64,000 nucleotides of DNA from Zygnema cylindricum (lineage: Eukaryota; Streptophyta; Zygnematophyceae; Zygnematales; Zygnemataceae), in assembly GCA_037447655.1 (NCBI GenBank), contig JBBHKE010002011.1, positions 98,334-162,333 on the forward strand, given 5' to 3'. The notes beneath the pieces were generated by a model that worked only from the letters and a program-made list of their open reading frames with translations, was not told where the DNA came from and searched no databases. Every line of letters begins with the position of its first letter. Positions within the stretch are counted from its first letter, which is position 1. Positions 41,907-53,993 of the stretch are shown here, one piece after another. Made by a program: the position numbers and the translations under genes.

Positions 41907-43561
41907 AAATTGCTAGAGTAAAACACGCTCTTGATTCAAAAATTGAAATAAAAGATTTGGGTGAGGCTAAATACATTCTTGGCATACAAGTTGAAAGAGA
42001 TAGAGAAAAGATCATTAGGCTAACTCAAAAAGAAGCAATAGGAAACATGTTGGAAAAATTTGGTTTGGCTGATGCCAAAGGTTGTGCAACTCCTATGTAG
42101 TATAAGCAAAAACTTGAAGGAATGGAGCATTAGTTTGGAGTCATAATAGATGAGGAACTCAGTGCAGAAGAGCAAATCATTATGTCCCAAGTACCCAACA
42201 ATCAAATAGTAGGAAGTTTGATTTACATCATGAATTTGTACTAGGCCGGATATAGCTGCATTTCTTGGTGTGTTGAGCAGAAGTCTGCAAAATCCACGAA
42301 AGAGAGAGTAAGAAGAAGCAAAAAGAGTCTTAAGATATCTTGTTGGGACCTGAAATCTTTGGCTTACTTTGTGACGGGACAAGGTTGGCATTAATACTTG
42401 GAGTGATGCTATTTATGGTGATGTGCCTCGTAGGAAGTCTACAACCGGGTATGTCATTCAGATTGGAAGTGGAACTTGTAGTTGGAGTAGTAAACTTCAA
42501 AAGGTCACGGCACAATCGACAATAGAAGCCGAATACATGGCTGGGAGTGCAGCCTTGAAAGAGCTGCTATGGATTAAGGCATTTCTTCAAGAATTGGGTT
42601 TTACACAACACGGGACACAAATAATGTGGTGCGACAATCAAGCAGCTATTTCTGTGGCTACAAACTCAAGTCACCATTTTAGGAGTAAACATATGGACAT
42701 TCGGCTACATTTGACACGAGAGAAAGTATTTGCAAAAGTGGTCAAACTTTGTTATTTGCCTGATGAGAAAATGGTTGCGGACATGTTGACAAAAGCCCTT
42801 CCCGCTCCTAAGTTGGAGTACTGCAGAAAAACATGTGGTCTAAGTGAGTAAGTCTTCTAAAGCTTAAGGGGAGTATTGAAAAGTAAGTTTTAGTAAGTCT
42901 TAGAAATTTGAGTCTAGGACTTAGAATATTTTTGGAATACTAACTGTTCAATATTAACCAAATTTAGTGTGGAATTTTTGTAGTATCTACACGAATAGTT
43001 ATCTTTCAGTAAATTAATGTGTAGGGCCGCCAATGAATGTGGACGTGATAAGAATCACCCGGATTTTTAGGGTTCAGATATTGTTAGTGGACAATTCTAG
43101 TCGAAACACTTAGATTTTTGTCAGGAGGTTGTCTGGTGAACCCTGTACATACGTTTTAGATGTTTTTTAGATCTTTTGAGTATTTAGTTCAATTAGGATT
43201 GATCAATTCGATACAGAATGTACATTCTACACAGAGTTTATGGAAATGAGAGCACTAAGTGCAGTTTAAGGTGTTTTGTGCTCTATTGTCTTTGATTTGC
43301 TTGTAGTACATGTTTGTTTGGTTGAAAGACCTCTTTCATTTGTAGTTACATATCTTACAGTATTGATGTAGTCTGATGGGTATTCCTCTTTCGGTGTCCT
43401 TCCGCTAACATGTCTGATAATGGCTTAGCTGCTGCTACAAGTGCTCCTATTAGCCCTAGTGCTCCACCTGCTCCTCGAGGGACGAATATCCCAGCTGGTG
43501 CAAGTGTGACTCCTAGTGGGAGTGGATCACAACTGAGTCTAAATGCCCACAACGTTCAACA
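41907..43561 (+). mobile_element. copia C2 fragment: RT, RNase H and 3' LTR
   Basis: Starts in mid-RT right after the Ty3 LTR (KHALDSKIEIKDLGEAKYILGIQVERDREK) and runs through broken frames to an intact RNase H frame 42423-42851 (GYVIQIGSGTCSWSSKLQ, EAEYMAGSAALKELLW, WCDNQAAISVATNSSHHF, ADMLTKALPAPKLEY). Then polypurine tract AAGGGGAGTAT and LTR 42877-43561. Its 5' two thirds are missing. Confidence 0.88.
42877..43561 (+). repeat. 3' LTR of copia C2
   Basis: 685 bp, TGAAAAGTAAGT ... GTTCAACA. Carries the LTR-encoded Gag start (ATG at 43411). Followed at once by the copia D2 reverse transcriptase. Confidence 0.88.
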
Positions 43562-43779
43562 AAGACTGCCTTCTTGCATGGAGAGTTAGAGGAAGCAAAT
43601 TACATGAAACAACCGGAAATGTATGAAGAAAAAGGTACAGAGATATTAGTCTATAAACTAAAAAAGTCTTTCTATGAGTTGAAACATGCCCCCAGTGGTA
43701 CCTAAAGCTAGATGAATTTCTTACTAGAGTAGGATTTCAAAGATTCAGTTCAGATCATTCAGCATTTGTATTGCAAGGG
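43562..43779 (+). pseudogene. pol: copia D2 reverse transcriptase, part before the B2 insertion
   Basis: KTAFLHGELEEANYMKQPEMYEE, then FYELKHAPS, LDEFLTRVGFQRF and DHSAFVLQG, with one frameshift. The frame stops exactly at the B2 LTR and its continuation is found at 50300. Confidence 0.85.
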
Positions 43780-44954
43780 TGTTGTCCATAGCTTATTTCA
43801 AACATAGATTACCTTCAGAAGAACCTCAAACTTCCCCTCAAACAGCTTGTTTCAGACAGCACAAAGTACTCCACCATAAATAAAATCCACTCAAACTGCA
43901 CCTAAAGTTAGTATACTACAAACATTGTAAGCTCCCAAATTTACACCCAAATCCACCAAGGAATCTAGAATATATAAGTTCCAAAGATTCCCAAAAATAG
44001 TTAACAGCTTCACAAACTAACCACTTAGACTGCTCACAGAATCTTAAAGAGATAACAAAATAGAAGTAAATTGCACACACAAATAGATTCTATTTCATAG
44101 AATGAATTCACAAAGTTTCACATGAAAACACCAAACAAGGTGTTCACACCAACAGGTCAAAAATGCAGAAAACAGTTTGCCATTGCTTTGATAAACTTGA
44201 CTATGATAATGAGAATAAACTAAGTCCTATAATTTATACACTCAGGCTCACTACTGATTTTACAGAGGCATACCAGCCGTTCACTAACTACCAAGTACCT
44301 CTTTTAATGTTAGTGTACCAGAGTACTTCTATATATTGTGAGAATGAGTAAATCTACACTAATAACTAATACACATAAAGACAATTTTTTTTTTTTTATT
44401 GTTCTGTTGTTTCAAATATTTACGAGTACACGCAATCAAACAAAATCGTATGCTGAGTCACTCAATGAAACAATGTCATGTCACCCAAATTAACCATACC
44501 GTAATCGCGTCCTTTGTCATGTAGAAGCTACACGTCATTTTCAATAAATGTCGTCTGTCGCATTAGATTCCGTACGGTCGGCGTATTGTTTTATAATACT
44601 TCGACTTCTTATCTTCAGATCGCTTCGCGATCCGCCGTCCATTTCTTTGCGCATTTCGCGCCACTCAATTAGTCCATTAATTTTACTGGTACATTTAATC
44701 CCCCCACATTACGTACGCCTAATACCCTATTATCAAGGCTACATTAATATGGGTGTGTACGAAATTAATTCTTTAAAACAACATTCCCCCAAAGACTTGA
44801 TTTCGTTCATCCCTGAGTCAACCTTTTTTATATTTCACTACAGTAAACTAAACGCCGTACACTTTCACAAATATAAAATCCACACTTAGCATTGTACTGA
44901 ATAACCACATATGAAACACAATTTACACGAACCTAAATATTCAAAATACCAACA
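43780..44954 (-). repeat. 3' LTR of copia B2
   Basis: 1,175 bp; plus strand TGTTGTCCATAGC ... ATACCAACA. Same TGTTG/CAACA ends as B1. The region beyond (44955-45230) has GCTGCGCTGCTAT-type words in an imperfect tandem repeat of about 115 bp. Confidence 0.85.
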
Positions 44955-45577
44955 CTCCCCTGAATATTTAGTTCCTTGTAATTGGAATAGAATATGCAAC
45001 GTGTAAGTGTCATACGTCACCTTTATTGTCATTGCGCTGCTATGGTGCGTCAATGCTTCGTGACGCGAACTTTTTCCGATGATTCGCCACTACTTTCGCT
45101 GCGCTGCTATACTGCTTTTTCGCCACTGCTTTTGCTGCACTGCTATGCAGCGTCGCTGCTTCGCGGTGTAAACTTCTTCCGATGATTCACCACTACTTTC
45201 GCTGCGTTCAGCCATGTCTTCCGAAAGTTTCCATCCTGAACAAGCCATTGCTTGCGCCACCTCCTTCGTCTAAAATAATACATAAATAAAACTTTTTGTT
45301 TCTTTTCAACTATCTCAACAAGGAACAACACCAAATCTAAATTCCTACCAAAAATATTGAATGTCAAAAGTAGTTGTCTTTATAAGACATGCCTGTAATA
45401 TAAGTTTTTCCAAATTTAAGATTTCTCTAAATTCACGTTCTCTATAAATGTCCTCCAGAAAATCTCTTCGATCACTTTCGAGAGTTTTTTTGACCCTTGA
45501 TCTTTGAATATGATCTTTTTTGTTTTTTCATTTTTGCCTTTTCTAAAAGTTTAATGTCAAATCTACTAGTCACCTCT

Positions 45578-46130
45578 CTAACCTTTATGTTTCTCCATAG
45601 ATTTGCTACTCCCATTAACTTCTTTTCTCACTCCAATTTTCTGAACAGTTTTTCTTTGTTCTTCTCCTAGTTCACCAATTTCCACAACCAGCTTATTTCT
45701 AGTTTTTGCTTCTAAGTGTCCATCTCTTCCTTCAACGCCTCTTTCTTCAGTTAGCAAACTCTCTTGTAAGCAATTTTCACTCACCAATTTGTCATCTGAT
45801 AAGGTCACAAAAATCGTGTCTTTCTTCCTTTCGTCCTTCACCACACTATCTTCGGTGACATAACTCCTTCCACCTGTTTCCACATTATACACCTCATTCC
45901 TAATTCCAATTTTCTTCATATCTTCGCCCGGTCTTTCTCAAAAAACTGGGTTTAATTTATTAGTCTTTATATTTAAGAATTTTCCGGCTTCCACTTCCAA
46001 GTGACCATCACTTCCTCCATTTTTTCTTACTTCAATAAACTCTTCCTCCTGTAACTCTTTGTTACTCACCAATCTGTCGTCGGGAAAAGGGACACACACC
46101 AAATCCTTTTCTGTCACCTCCTTCTAAATT
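45578..46130 (-). other. Charged repeat ORF of copia B2
   Basis: An open frame at 45919-45578 plus a second piece just upstream (to about 46130) encode an acidic/basic protein with an internal duplication of about 90 residues: VTEKD / VTEDS, DDRLVSNKELQEEEF / DDKLVSENCLQESLL, SDGHLEVEA / RDGHLEAKT and KKIGIRNEV / QKIGVRKEV occur in the same order. One stop splits the two halves. Position corresponds to the Lys/Glu-rich frame of B1. Function unknown. Confidence 0.55.
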
Positions 46131-46239
46131 CGATTCCGAACAACACAGAAGGTCGGTAAATAACTAAATTCGTCAACACACGGTGTATGCGTTTTGTCAT
46201 CTGTCGAGTCTTGTCTCTCACTCACGAAAGCACTTGATT

Positions 46240-47024
46240 CCTTTCTTGTTGGGGGTCGAACTAGGTTGTTGTCCCATCCATCTTTGAAATTCCCTGTAAC
46301 TCATGCACTTTTATACGATGGACATACACTGAAGGTATGTCCTAAATCATTACAGTAAAAATTATTCTAAGGCCGATCTCCGAACTCACTATTACCTTTA
46401 ATTTTTTGAAACTGAGACTTAGATTCCTTTATATTCATTTCACTTGATAAAACCCTTCTATTAGCCTCTTCATCTAGAACAACTCGTCTAGTTACAGTTA
46501 AGCTCCAATCATTTTTATCAATTAAAGTTAATCGATCTAGCGCACTCTTATATTTTTTAGGTAGACTTTTCATTGACAAGATAGCTTGTTGAGCATCTAT
46601 AAAGTTTTCTCTTGCTAAATCATTTTCTACAAATAATGGTTGTAAGTCAATACAGTGTTTCTCCATACTACCTCTTACATACTAGTGTTCAACTATTTTG
46701 GTAACACTACTAAGCCAATGATATAAAGACGTCTTTGCATACATACATTCTAAGCACTTCCATAATTCAACTGCCCTTTTTGAACTTAGGCATGACATTA
46801 CTAAATCCTTAGTCAAGGAGTTCTTGAAAACCTTTACAGTCATGATTTTTCCTTTTCCATCCATATGATGTTTCGACCAAGGTACCGTCCACCACATCCA
46901 TTAGCTTCATCATCTTGAAGTAGCTCTCGAGCGCACACTTCTAGTAGTGATATTTTGATCCATCAAATATAGGTAGCTATGGGTGTGGGCCCATAACGTG
47001 TTGTCCATAGCTTATTTGAGCCAT
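46240..47024 (-). pseudogene. gag: gag of copia B2 (broken)
   Basis: The ATG at 47024 lies in the LTR (MAQISYGQ, then His-Val-Met-Gly-Pro across the primer site). Frames at 46897-46682 (SLTKDLVMSCLSSKRAVELW, LECMYAK) and 46666-46367 (MEKHCIDLQPLFVENDLA, SLPKKYKSALDRLTLIDK) match B1 Gag. The zinc knuckle near 46330 has lost its first Cys (NFYCNDLGHTFSVC) and is preceded by a stop. No MITE at the B1 insertion point. Confidence 0.85.
46986..46998 (-). promoter_or_regulatory. Primer-binding site, half-tRNA(iMet) type, copia B2
   Basis: Minus strand CGTTATGGGCCCA: one change (first G to C) from the site in the other copies. Adjacent to LTR-terminal GGACAACA. Confidence 0.85.
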
Positions 47025-47686
47025 GGATTACCCACGAAAGCACCACAAACTACCACTCAAACAGCTTGTTTCGGACAGCACAAAGTACTCCACCATAAAT
47101 AAAATCCACTCAAACTGCACCAATAGGTAGTATACTACAAACAGTGTAAGCTTCCAAAGTTACACCCATATCCACCAAGGAATCTAGAGGAATCTAGAAG
47201 ATATAAGCTCCAGAGTTTCACAAATATAGTTGACAGCTTCACAAACTAACCACTTAGACTGCTCACATAATCTTAAAGAGATAACAGAATAGAATGAAAC
47301 TGCATAAAAATATAGATTCTATATCATAGAATAACTTCACAAAGTTTCACATGAAAACACCAAACAGGGTGTTCACACCAATAGGTCAAAAATGCAGAAA
47401 ACAGTTTGCCATTGCTTTGATAAACTTGACTGTGATAATGAGAATAAACTTAGTCCTATAATTTATACACTCAGGCTCACTACTGATTGTCCGGAGGCAT
47501 ACTAGCCGTACACTAACTACCAGCTACCTCTTTTAATGTTAGTGTACCAGAATACTTCTATATAATGTCAAGAATGAGTAAATCTAGACTAATAACTAAC
47601 ACACATAAAGACAATTTTTTGTTGTTTCAAATATTTACGAGTACACGCAATAAAAAAAAATCGTATGTTGAGTCACTCAATGAAAC

Positions 47687-48736
47687 TGAAACTCTGAGAC
47701 ATCCATAAGTCCTCAAAGTGGACAACTTCCAAAAAGCCTCTAGGATAACCCTGACCCTTTTGTTTTTCAGCAAAAGAAACAACCACCTTGACAGAAAATA
47801 ACTCTGTCCAACTTCACCCAAGTGAAGGCAAGACTCCCCTGAGTCGATAGCCAAAAGACTCTCTGAATTTTCTCCCCTGAGCAGTACGTTATAAAAGTTG
47901 ACCTTTTGTACAGAAGCTCTTTGGGAGAGAGGGTCTTATCTCCTAATTTTTCTAAGTCCTATCTCTCTCACAGACTCTATCTACTGATGTACGGAACCAA
48001 TAATATTACATTTCCGTACGCAAAAGTACAGCTGTCGGTGTACTTTATGTACGGACATTGTACGACATGGCCTAAATGTCGACACATATCATATCTGGAT
48101 TCGGTGCCATAATCTCCAAAGATTCCACGATCCAATGTAATTTCGCCACGTGTCATCCCATGTGGCGATGGCCACAAACCGCCGAAATCTTCTTCCGCGA
48201 TCACGGCGCTAATTCCGACCGTCGGATTAAATTCGAATTTAATCGTAGCCGTAATAAATACATGCGCGGTATTTGTTTCACTTAAGAAATAAATGCGCGG
48301 TATTGATTTCTTGTCCGTACCGTAATCCGTACTTATACATTACCGGATCTATGTATCCCGTAAACAATTACAGTTAAATGATTTATCGTACGTATACATA
48401 TTTAAATAAATATCAAACTATATTTAACGTAACACTAGTTCTAGACTTAACGACTAAGGCTACCGGCTATTCACTGTCTACCGGCCGGTAGGTACAAGGA
48501 TCAAATCCTGTTGCCGGCAAATACTTTTTAGATAAAATAAACCCCTAACTAATATAAATTTCTCGTAAACCTCTAGATAGCCTAGGTAGCCATGGCTCTA
48601 GCTCCCTCTCCAATTTCTTAGTGACTGCGACAAGTTTGAGAGTTGGAGAGAGAAGTTAGAGGTAAAATGCCTCAGCTTCATTCTATAATTCTATTTAGAC
48701 CTAGAAAATACTAAAAATGGACCATTAATTTCTACA
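47687..48736 (-). repeat. Family A solo LTR, in B2 LTR (first)
   Basis: 1,050 bp, plus strand TGAAACTCTGAG ... TTTCTACA. Flanked by GAAAC (47682-47686) and CAAAC (48737-48741), one mismatch. G-box 48145-48154; tRNA-like module 48448-48520 (B-box-like AGGATCAAATCC). Confidence 0.9.
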
Positions 48737-48805
48737 CAAACAATGTCATGTCATGTAAATCAACCGTACTGTAATCGTGTCCTTTGAAATGAATCTGGCG
48801 TGTCA

Positions 48806-49853
48806 TGTAGAAATTAATGGTCTTTTAAAGTATTTTCTAGGTCTGAATAGAAATAAGAAAGAAGCCGAGGCAGTCTACCTCTAACTTCTCTCTCCAACTT
48901 CTCAAACTTGTCGCAGTCACTGAGAAATTGGAGAGGGAGCTAGAGCCATGGCTACCTAGGCTATCCAGAGGTTTTCGGGAAAATTTATTTTAGTTAGGGG
49001 TTTTATTTACTAAAATATATATGCCGGTTACAGGATTTGATCCTGGTACCTACCGGCCGGCAGACTGCCGGTAGCCGTTAGCCTTAGCCGTTAAGTCTAG
49101 AAGTAGTGTTACGTAATATAGAGTTTGATAATTATTTAAACAATTATACGTAGAATAGTTCATTTAACTGTAACTGATTACGAGAGACATATATCCAGTA
49201 AATGTAAAAGTACGGATTACAGTATGGATTAGAAACGAATACCACGCATTTAATTCTTTAGCAAAACGAATTCCGTGTATGTATTTGTTACGGCTACGAT
49301 TACATGTGAATTTAATCGGAAGGCCAGAATTAAACGCCGAGATCGCGAAAGAGGATTTCGGCGGTTTGTGGTCATCGCCACATCGGATGACACGTGGCGG
49401 AATGACATTGGATCGCGGCATCCCCGGAGATTATGGCATCGAATCCGGATATGACATGTGTCGACATTTAGGCCTTGTCGTACAATGTCCGTACCTAAAG
49501 TACACCGCCAGCTGTACTTTTGCGTACGAAACTCAATTTTGATTGGTTACGTACATCAGTAGATAGAGTCTGTGAGAGAGATAGGACTTAGAAAAATTAG
49601 GAGATAGGACCCTCTCTCCCAGAGAGCTTCTGTAAAAAAGGTCAACTTTGACCCTCCATAACTTACTGCTCAGGGGAGCAAATTCAGAGATTATTTTTCA
49701 GTGTAGTCTTGCCTTCACAGGGGTGAAGTTGGTCAGAGTTATTTTCTGTCAGGGTGGTAGTTATTTTTGCTGAAACACAAAGGGGTCAGGGTTATCCTAG
49801 AGGCTTCTTGGAAGCTGTCCACTCTGAGGACTTATGGATGTCTCAGAGTTTCA
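48806..49853 (+). repeat. Family A solo LTR, in B2 LTR (second, opposite orientation)
   Basis: 1,048 bp, plus strand TGTAGAAATTAATGG ... GAGTTTCA, with a perfect 5-bp duplication TGTCA (48801-48805 and 49854-49858). G-box GACACGTGGC at 49389-49398. Only about 70 bp separate it from the first solo LTR, so the two form a long inverted repeat. Confidence 0.93.
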
Positions 49854-50292
49854 TGTCATATATAAGGTACACGTCATTTGTGATAAATGTCGTCTGTCGC
49901 ATTAGATTCCGTACGGCGGACATATTGTTTTAAAGCATTTTGAATACTAATTGTCAAAGCGCTTCGCGAACCGCTATCCATTTCCTAGCGCATTCCGCGC
50001 CACTCAATTAGTCTATTTTTTTTACTGGTACATTTAATTCCACCAAATTACGTACACCTCATATCGTATTATCAAGGCTACATCAAAATGTGTGTGTACG
50101 AAATTAAGTCTTTAAAACAACATTCCCCCAAAGACTTGATTTCGTTCATCTCTGAGTCAACCCTTTTTATATTTCACTACAATAAATTAAAGGCGTACAC
50201 TTTCACAAAAATCAAATCCACACTTAGCATTGTACTGAATAAGTACGCATGAAACACAGTGTACATGAACCTAAATATTCAAAATACCAACA

Positions 50293-51323
50293 AAAGGGAG
50301 GATGGGATACTTTATATTGTTGTATATGTGGCTGACTTGCTTCTAATAAGCAAGTCAATGGATGAGATAAAGCGTATTAAAGCGGCTTTAAGGTTGAGAT
50401 TTGAGATGAAGAACCTTGGCGAATCTAAGTATTTCTTAGGTATACAGTTAGAGAGAGACAGAATTAGAAAACTCATTATGTTAACCCATGTAAAATAAAT
50501 AAATAATATGGAGGAGAAATTTGAAATGAAAGATGCGAAAGGATCTGTAACTCCCATGGAATTGAGACAGAAGCTTGATGGTGGTGAGTAAAACTCAAGT
50601 ATAATGGTTAGCGAAAGCCTAGAGTTAGGGGAGGAAGAGTTTATGGCTTCAAAGCCGTATAGATAGGTAGTGGGAAGTCTCATATACTTCATGAATTGTA
50701 CGAGAGCTAACATTGCAGCAGCTGTGGGAGTCCTAAGTAGAAGTCTGCAGAATCCCAAGAGAAGCTGCAAAAAGAGTTTTGAGATACCTTGCACGCACTC
50801 GAGATCTTAAGGTGGTACTCGGAGGAGGAGATGTGAAAATACATACTTGGAGTGACGCCAGCTATGGGGATATGCCAAGCCCAAAATCTACAACCGGCTT
50901 CGTCCTAAAGATCGGAGATGGAACTTGCTGCTGGAGCAGCAAGCATCAAAAGGTTAGAGCACAGTCTACAATGGAGTCAGAATACATGGCGGCAGCTAAT
51001 GCACTCAAAGAACTCTTATGGGTTAAGTCCATTTTGCAAGAACTTGGATACATGCAAACAGGGCCACAGGTTATTTGATGTGACAACTAAGAGGCCATTT
51101 CTACTGCTACTAACCCAAGTCATAATTTTATGAGCAAACACATGGATGTTAGACTTCACTTTGTGAAAGAAAATCTGCTTGCAGGAGTTGTAAAATTGTG
51201 TTATTTACCGGACGAGAAAATGGTAGCTAACATGTTAACCAAACCCCTTCTTGCTCTTAAGTTACAGTTTTGTAGAAAGGCTATTGGGCTGAGTGAGTAA
51301 TTGAGTCTAGAGATTTAAAGGAG
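50293..51323 (+). pseudogene. pol: copia D2 RT and RNase H, part after the B2 insertion
   Basis: Resumes RT with YVADLLLISKS (second Asp of YVDD is preceded by Ala, so inactive), LGESKYFLGIQLERD, a stop at 50498, a shifted middle part, and RNase H: 50779-51078 (STTGFVLKIGDGTCCWSSKHQ, QSTMESEYMAAANALKELLW) then HNFMSKHMDVRLHF and LPDEKMVANML, ending GLSE-stop at 51300. Polypurine tract AAAGGAGTGT follows. Confidence 0.87.
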
Positions 51324-52309
51324 TGTTGAATTTGGAAATCTTTAGTTCAGTAGAGAGAGTTGTGAGGAGGGATTAAGGACTTAGAATATTTTGGGAAATG
51401 AAAACCTGTAATACTTACCTCAAATAGTGTTACAATAATAGAAGGTTAAGAGAGTGTGTTGCACGGCCAATTGGACACGTGATAGCAGGAAAAGGGTGTT
51501 GCAGGTTTCACGGAGTAGCGGGGATGACTGCTTACACATGTCGGGCAATTAACAACCGGATTGACAGAATCGGACGGACGAAATATAAGTCGTTTATCTG
51601 GGAATGTATGGTACGATCAGCCATGAGGGGTCGTTGATGGACATCGAATTGACGGACGCGATTCAGGAAGGACCACAAGTGACGAATCACACTTGTACGA
51701 AATCAGGTGCTTCGTACTACACGACGACAGTCAGCCGGATGCTACCGACCACTGCTGACTAAACAACAGGAACATTAATGTAGAGTATTCTATCTGTAAA
51801 TACGTGAAAACAAGGTTTTGTAGTTAGCCAATTTAAAATAGTGTTGCACTGTTCGGATTTAGAGAAATGGCAAAATTCGGTTTTGGAAGTACTCTTAGAA
51901 TAGTAGAGTACAGTTTTAGTACTTTGTCGTAGTATAGAAGAGTAATGTAGTACTGTTGCTTAAATTAGTGTAACTAGTAGATACTCACTGTGAGTATATA
52001 ATCTAGGACTTAGACAAATTGTAATCATCTAAGTATTGGGATATTAATCATCTAAGGATGTTTTTGAGAATCTGCATAGTGAATATCTTATGGTTGACTG
52101 GATCAATTGAGGTGAAACTTTGATGATTGTTTCTATACTGTTTTTCTACTGTTATGTAGAATTTGAGTGTGCTTAGATCACTAAGTTGCATTTTGTTACA
52201 TTTTGAAGCTGGTTGTTGTGTAGGGTGCTTGATAGCTTCTGTGTTAAATGTCTACTTCCACTACTATTGCTGTTGGTCTTCCTCCTGCTACTGTGGTTGT
52301 AGAACAACA
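51324..52309 (+). repeat. 3' LTR of copia D2
   Basis: About 986 bp, TGTTGAATTTGG ... GTAGAACAACA. The end encodes a Gag start (ATG at 52248; Ser/Thr/Val-rich, ending ...EQQ), as in families A-C. No second copy in the window fixes its ends precisely; they are inferred from the TGTTG/CAACA pattern, the polypurine tract and the Gag frame. Confidence 0.75.
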
Positions 52310-52344
52310 TCCATTAATCGGATTTAGGATTAAAACACAGTTTA

Positions 52345-52671
52345 AATAAATTTCACACCCCATGTATTTTAAAGAACTCCTACGACAAACCGGTTAGAGC
52401 TGACGGCTACGCCTCGCTCTGCTTGTCAGAGGTTCGAGTCCCGTCGATCTCAACCTTTTATTGAGAGTGACATAAGTCACTCTTTAGTGTTGGCAGTTGA
52501 ACTAAGACAGCCATGGCTCAACCACCCTCTCTATCTTTCAGTGACTATAACAAGTATGGTGGCTAAAGAGAGGAGGTGGAGGCAGGCTACCCATCCTTTC
52601 TTTTTTCCTGTTTTATTGGTCTATTTAGACCTATAAAATACCCCATAAATCTAGTAATTCCAACAACAAGA
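52345..52671 (+). repeat. tRNA-derived SINE-like element or short family-A-like LTR fragment
   Basis: Head with RNA polymerase III promoter boxes: ACCGGTTAGAGC (about 52389-52400) and a perfect B box GGTTCGAGTCC (52431-52441). Body GCCATGGCTC ... CAGTGACTATAACAAG ... and tail CTATTTAGACCTATAAAATA are the tail of family A LTRs (for example 48589-48735). It has no A-rich 3' end. Either a SINE that shares its body with the LTRs or a truncated LTR (it ends TTCCAACA like 40694). Confidence 0.55.
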
Positions 52672-52689
52672 ACGTAATCGCAACTTATA

Positions 52690-53250
52690 TTTGTGACGAT
52701 TGTATAAGTCGACAATACTTGTGACAGCTGTCAATGTCTACAAGATGCGCTTTGCCTTTGCGTCTCTTGTCCAGTCGACTTGAAATGGTATCGAAATTTT
52801 GAGATCACTGGAAAAAAAAAATCCGTACTGGACAAAAACGGACAAAACCAAACAAATTGTGTATTTTTATTCGTCGTAGTGAACGCAAATGGACAAAACA
52901 TAGCGAATTGTGTATATTTACTTGTTGTTAGAAATCAAATGAAAATTTTCAAAAATTACGGCACGTGCAAATATATGTTCCTTTTTCTTTGTCAAAAATA
53001 CCTAGTTTTAAAACAGATCGCGCATCTGTTTTAAACATAAGTTTGAAGATGGCGTTTTTTGTCATGGAGTTGGGTCAAAAAACACAAGATGACAAATTTT
53101 CGTAAATCCTAAGTTCGAGGATGACGCAAATTGTACTCTAAAAATTTGCGATTCTTTCGTACGGTTTCAACATAGGCAGTACGGCACTAAGTTTTACAAG
53201 AAATCGATAGAAAAAAACCCTTACTTATGCACACGGGGAGATACCTTTAC
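52690..53250 (+). repeat. Non-coding direct repeat, left copy
   Basis: Aligns with 53994-54665, about 1.3 kb downstream: TGTGACGATTGTATA, CTGTCAATGTCTACAA, GGACAAAACATAGCGAAT, GTGTTTTAAA-type hairpin, TAAGTTTTACAAGAAA, AAACCCTTACTT in the same order. It could be an LTR pair of a small element, but I see no primer site or polypurine tract. Confidence 0.6.
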
Positions 53251-53993
53251 ATAGTTAAAATTTTGGCGCTACTCTTTTTTCCTGTCGCGCATGGAATAAT
53301 ATCAAGAAAAAAACGCTACACCACTCAGCACTAACTGCTGTGCATTACTAAACCGTTATGCATTGCATTGATCTGGTGCCATATGTTGCAAAAAGGATTC
53401 TTTCCTTTTTGTCAAAACATTGGAGAATGGTGTGTTACTGTACTGTAGTGTATTATAGACTAGGTTTCTAAATTTTGGCCCGCGGTGTGGTTCGTGTGGA
53501 CATAGGGACACAAATTCAAAAAACGAGTTAGTCCACACTTCGCAAAGTACTGCCCGGGTACCTTGCGATTTTAGGGTCATATGGTTATTGGTTGTGTTTT
53601 TTTTTTTATAAAAATAACACGAATGAGAAAAAAACCCTAAACATATTTATACACAGAACGTCCACGCGGCGCTGCGCGTCGTAAAACGAAACTAGTGTGG
53701 ACGTCGAGAGCAAAAGTCTCACACTTTGTCCGTAGCGCGAAAAACGCAAGGTTCAGTAAAGTACTGTACTTTCAGAGCAGCTTCGCAGTAATTTCCATGA
53801 CCCGATTTGTACCAATTTTATACGTCATTTTGTACGTTAAGTTTGAAACGTTGACGAGAAACTTTGGCGGTGATTTGACTAAGGTCTCCATCTTGTTATA
53901 ACTTAGAGAAAAAACTTTGTTTTTTAGTGCAGATCCGGCGGACCCGGATTTCAAACGTCCCCATGTGTAACAACGACATAGTTACTTGAGGGT
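53251..53993. other. Spacer between the direct repeats; no gene seen
   Basis: AT-rich with short open frames on both strands and no recognisable motif. If the flanking repeats are LTRs this would be the internal part of a non-coding element. Confidence 0.4.

Larger units (their letters stand above)
43780..50292 (-). mobile_element. Non-autonomous copia B2 (minus strand) inserted in copia D2 RT
   Basis: LTRs 43780-44954 and 46999-50292 (the latter enlarged by two solo LTRs), primer site 46986-46998, gag, a charged ORF, no pol. The RT of D2 is cut between DHSAFVLQG and KREDGILYIVVY, so this is an insertion. Flanks AAGGG (43775-43779) and AAAGGG (50293-50298) are a near-match for a target duplication. 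Confidence 0.85.
46999..50292 (-). repeat. 5' LTR of copia B2, split by two solo LTRs
   Basis: LTR pieces 46999-47686, 48742-48800 and 49859-50292 add to about 1,180 bp, the length of the partner LTR. They are separated by two family A solo LTRs in opposite orientation. Confidence 0.85.
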
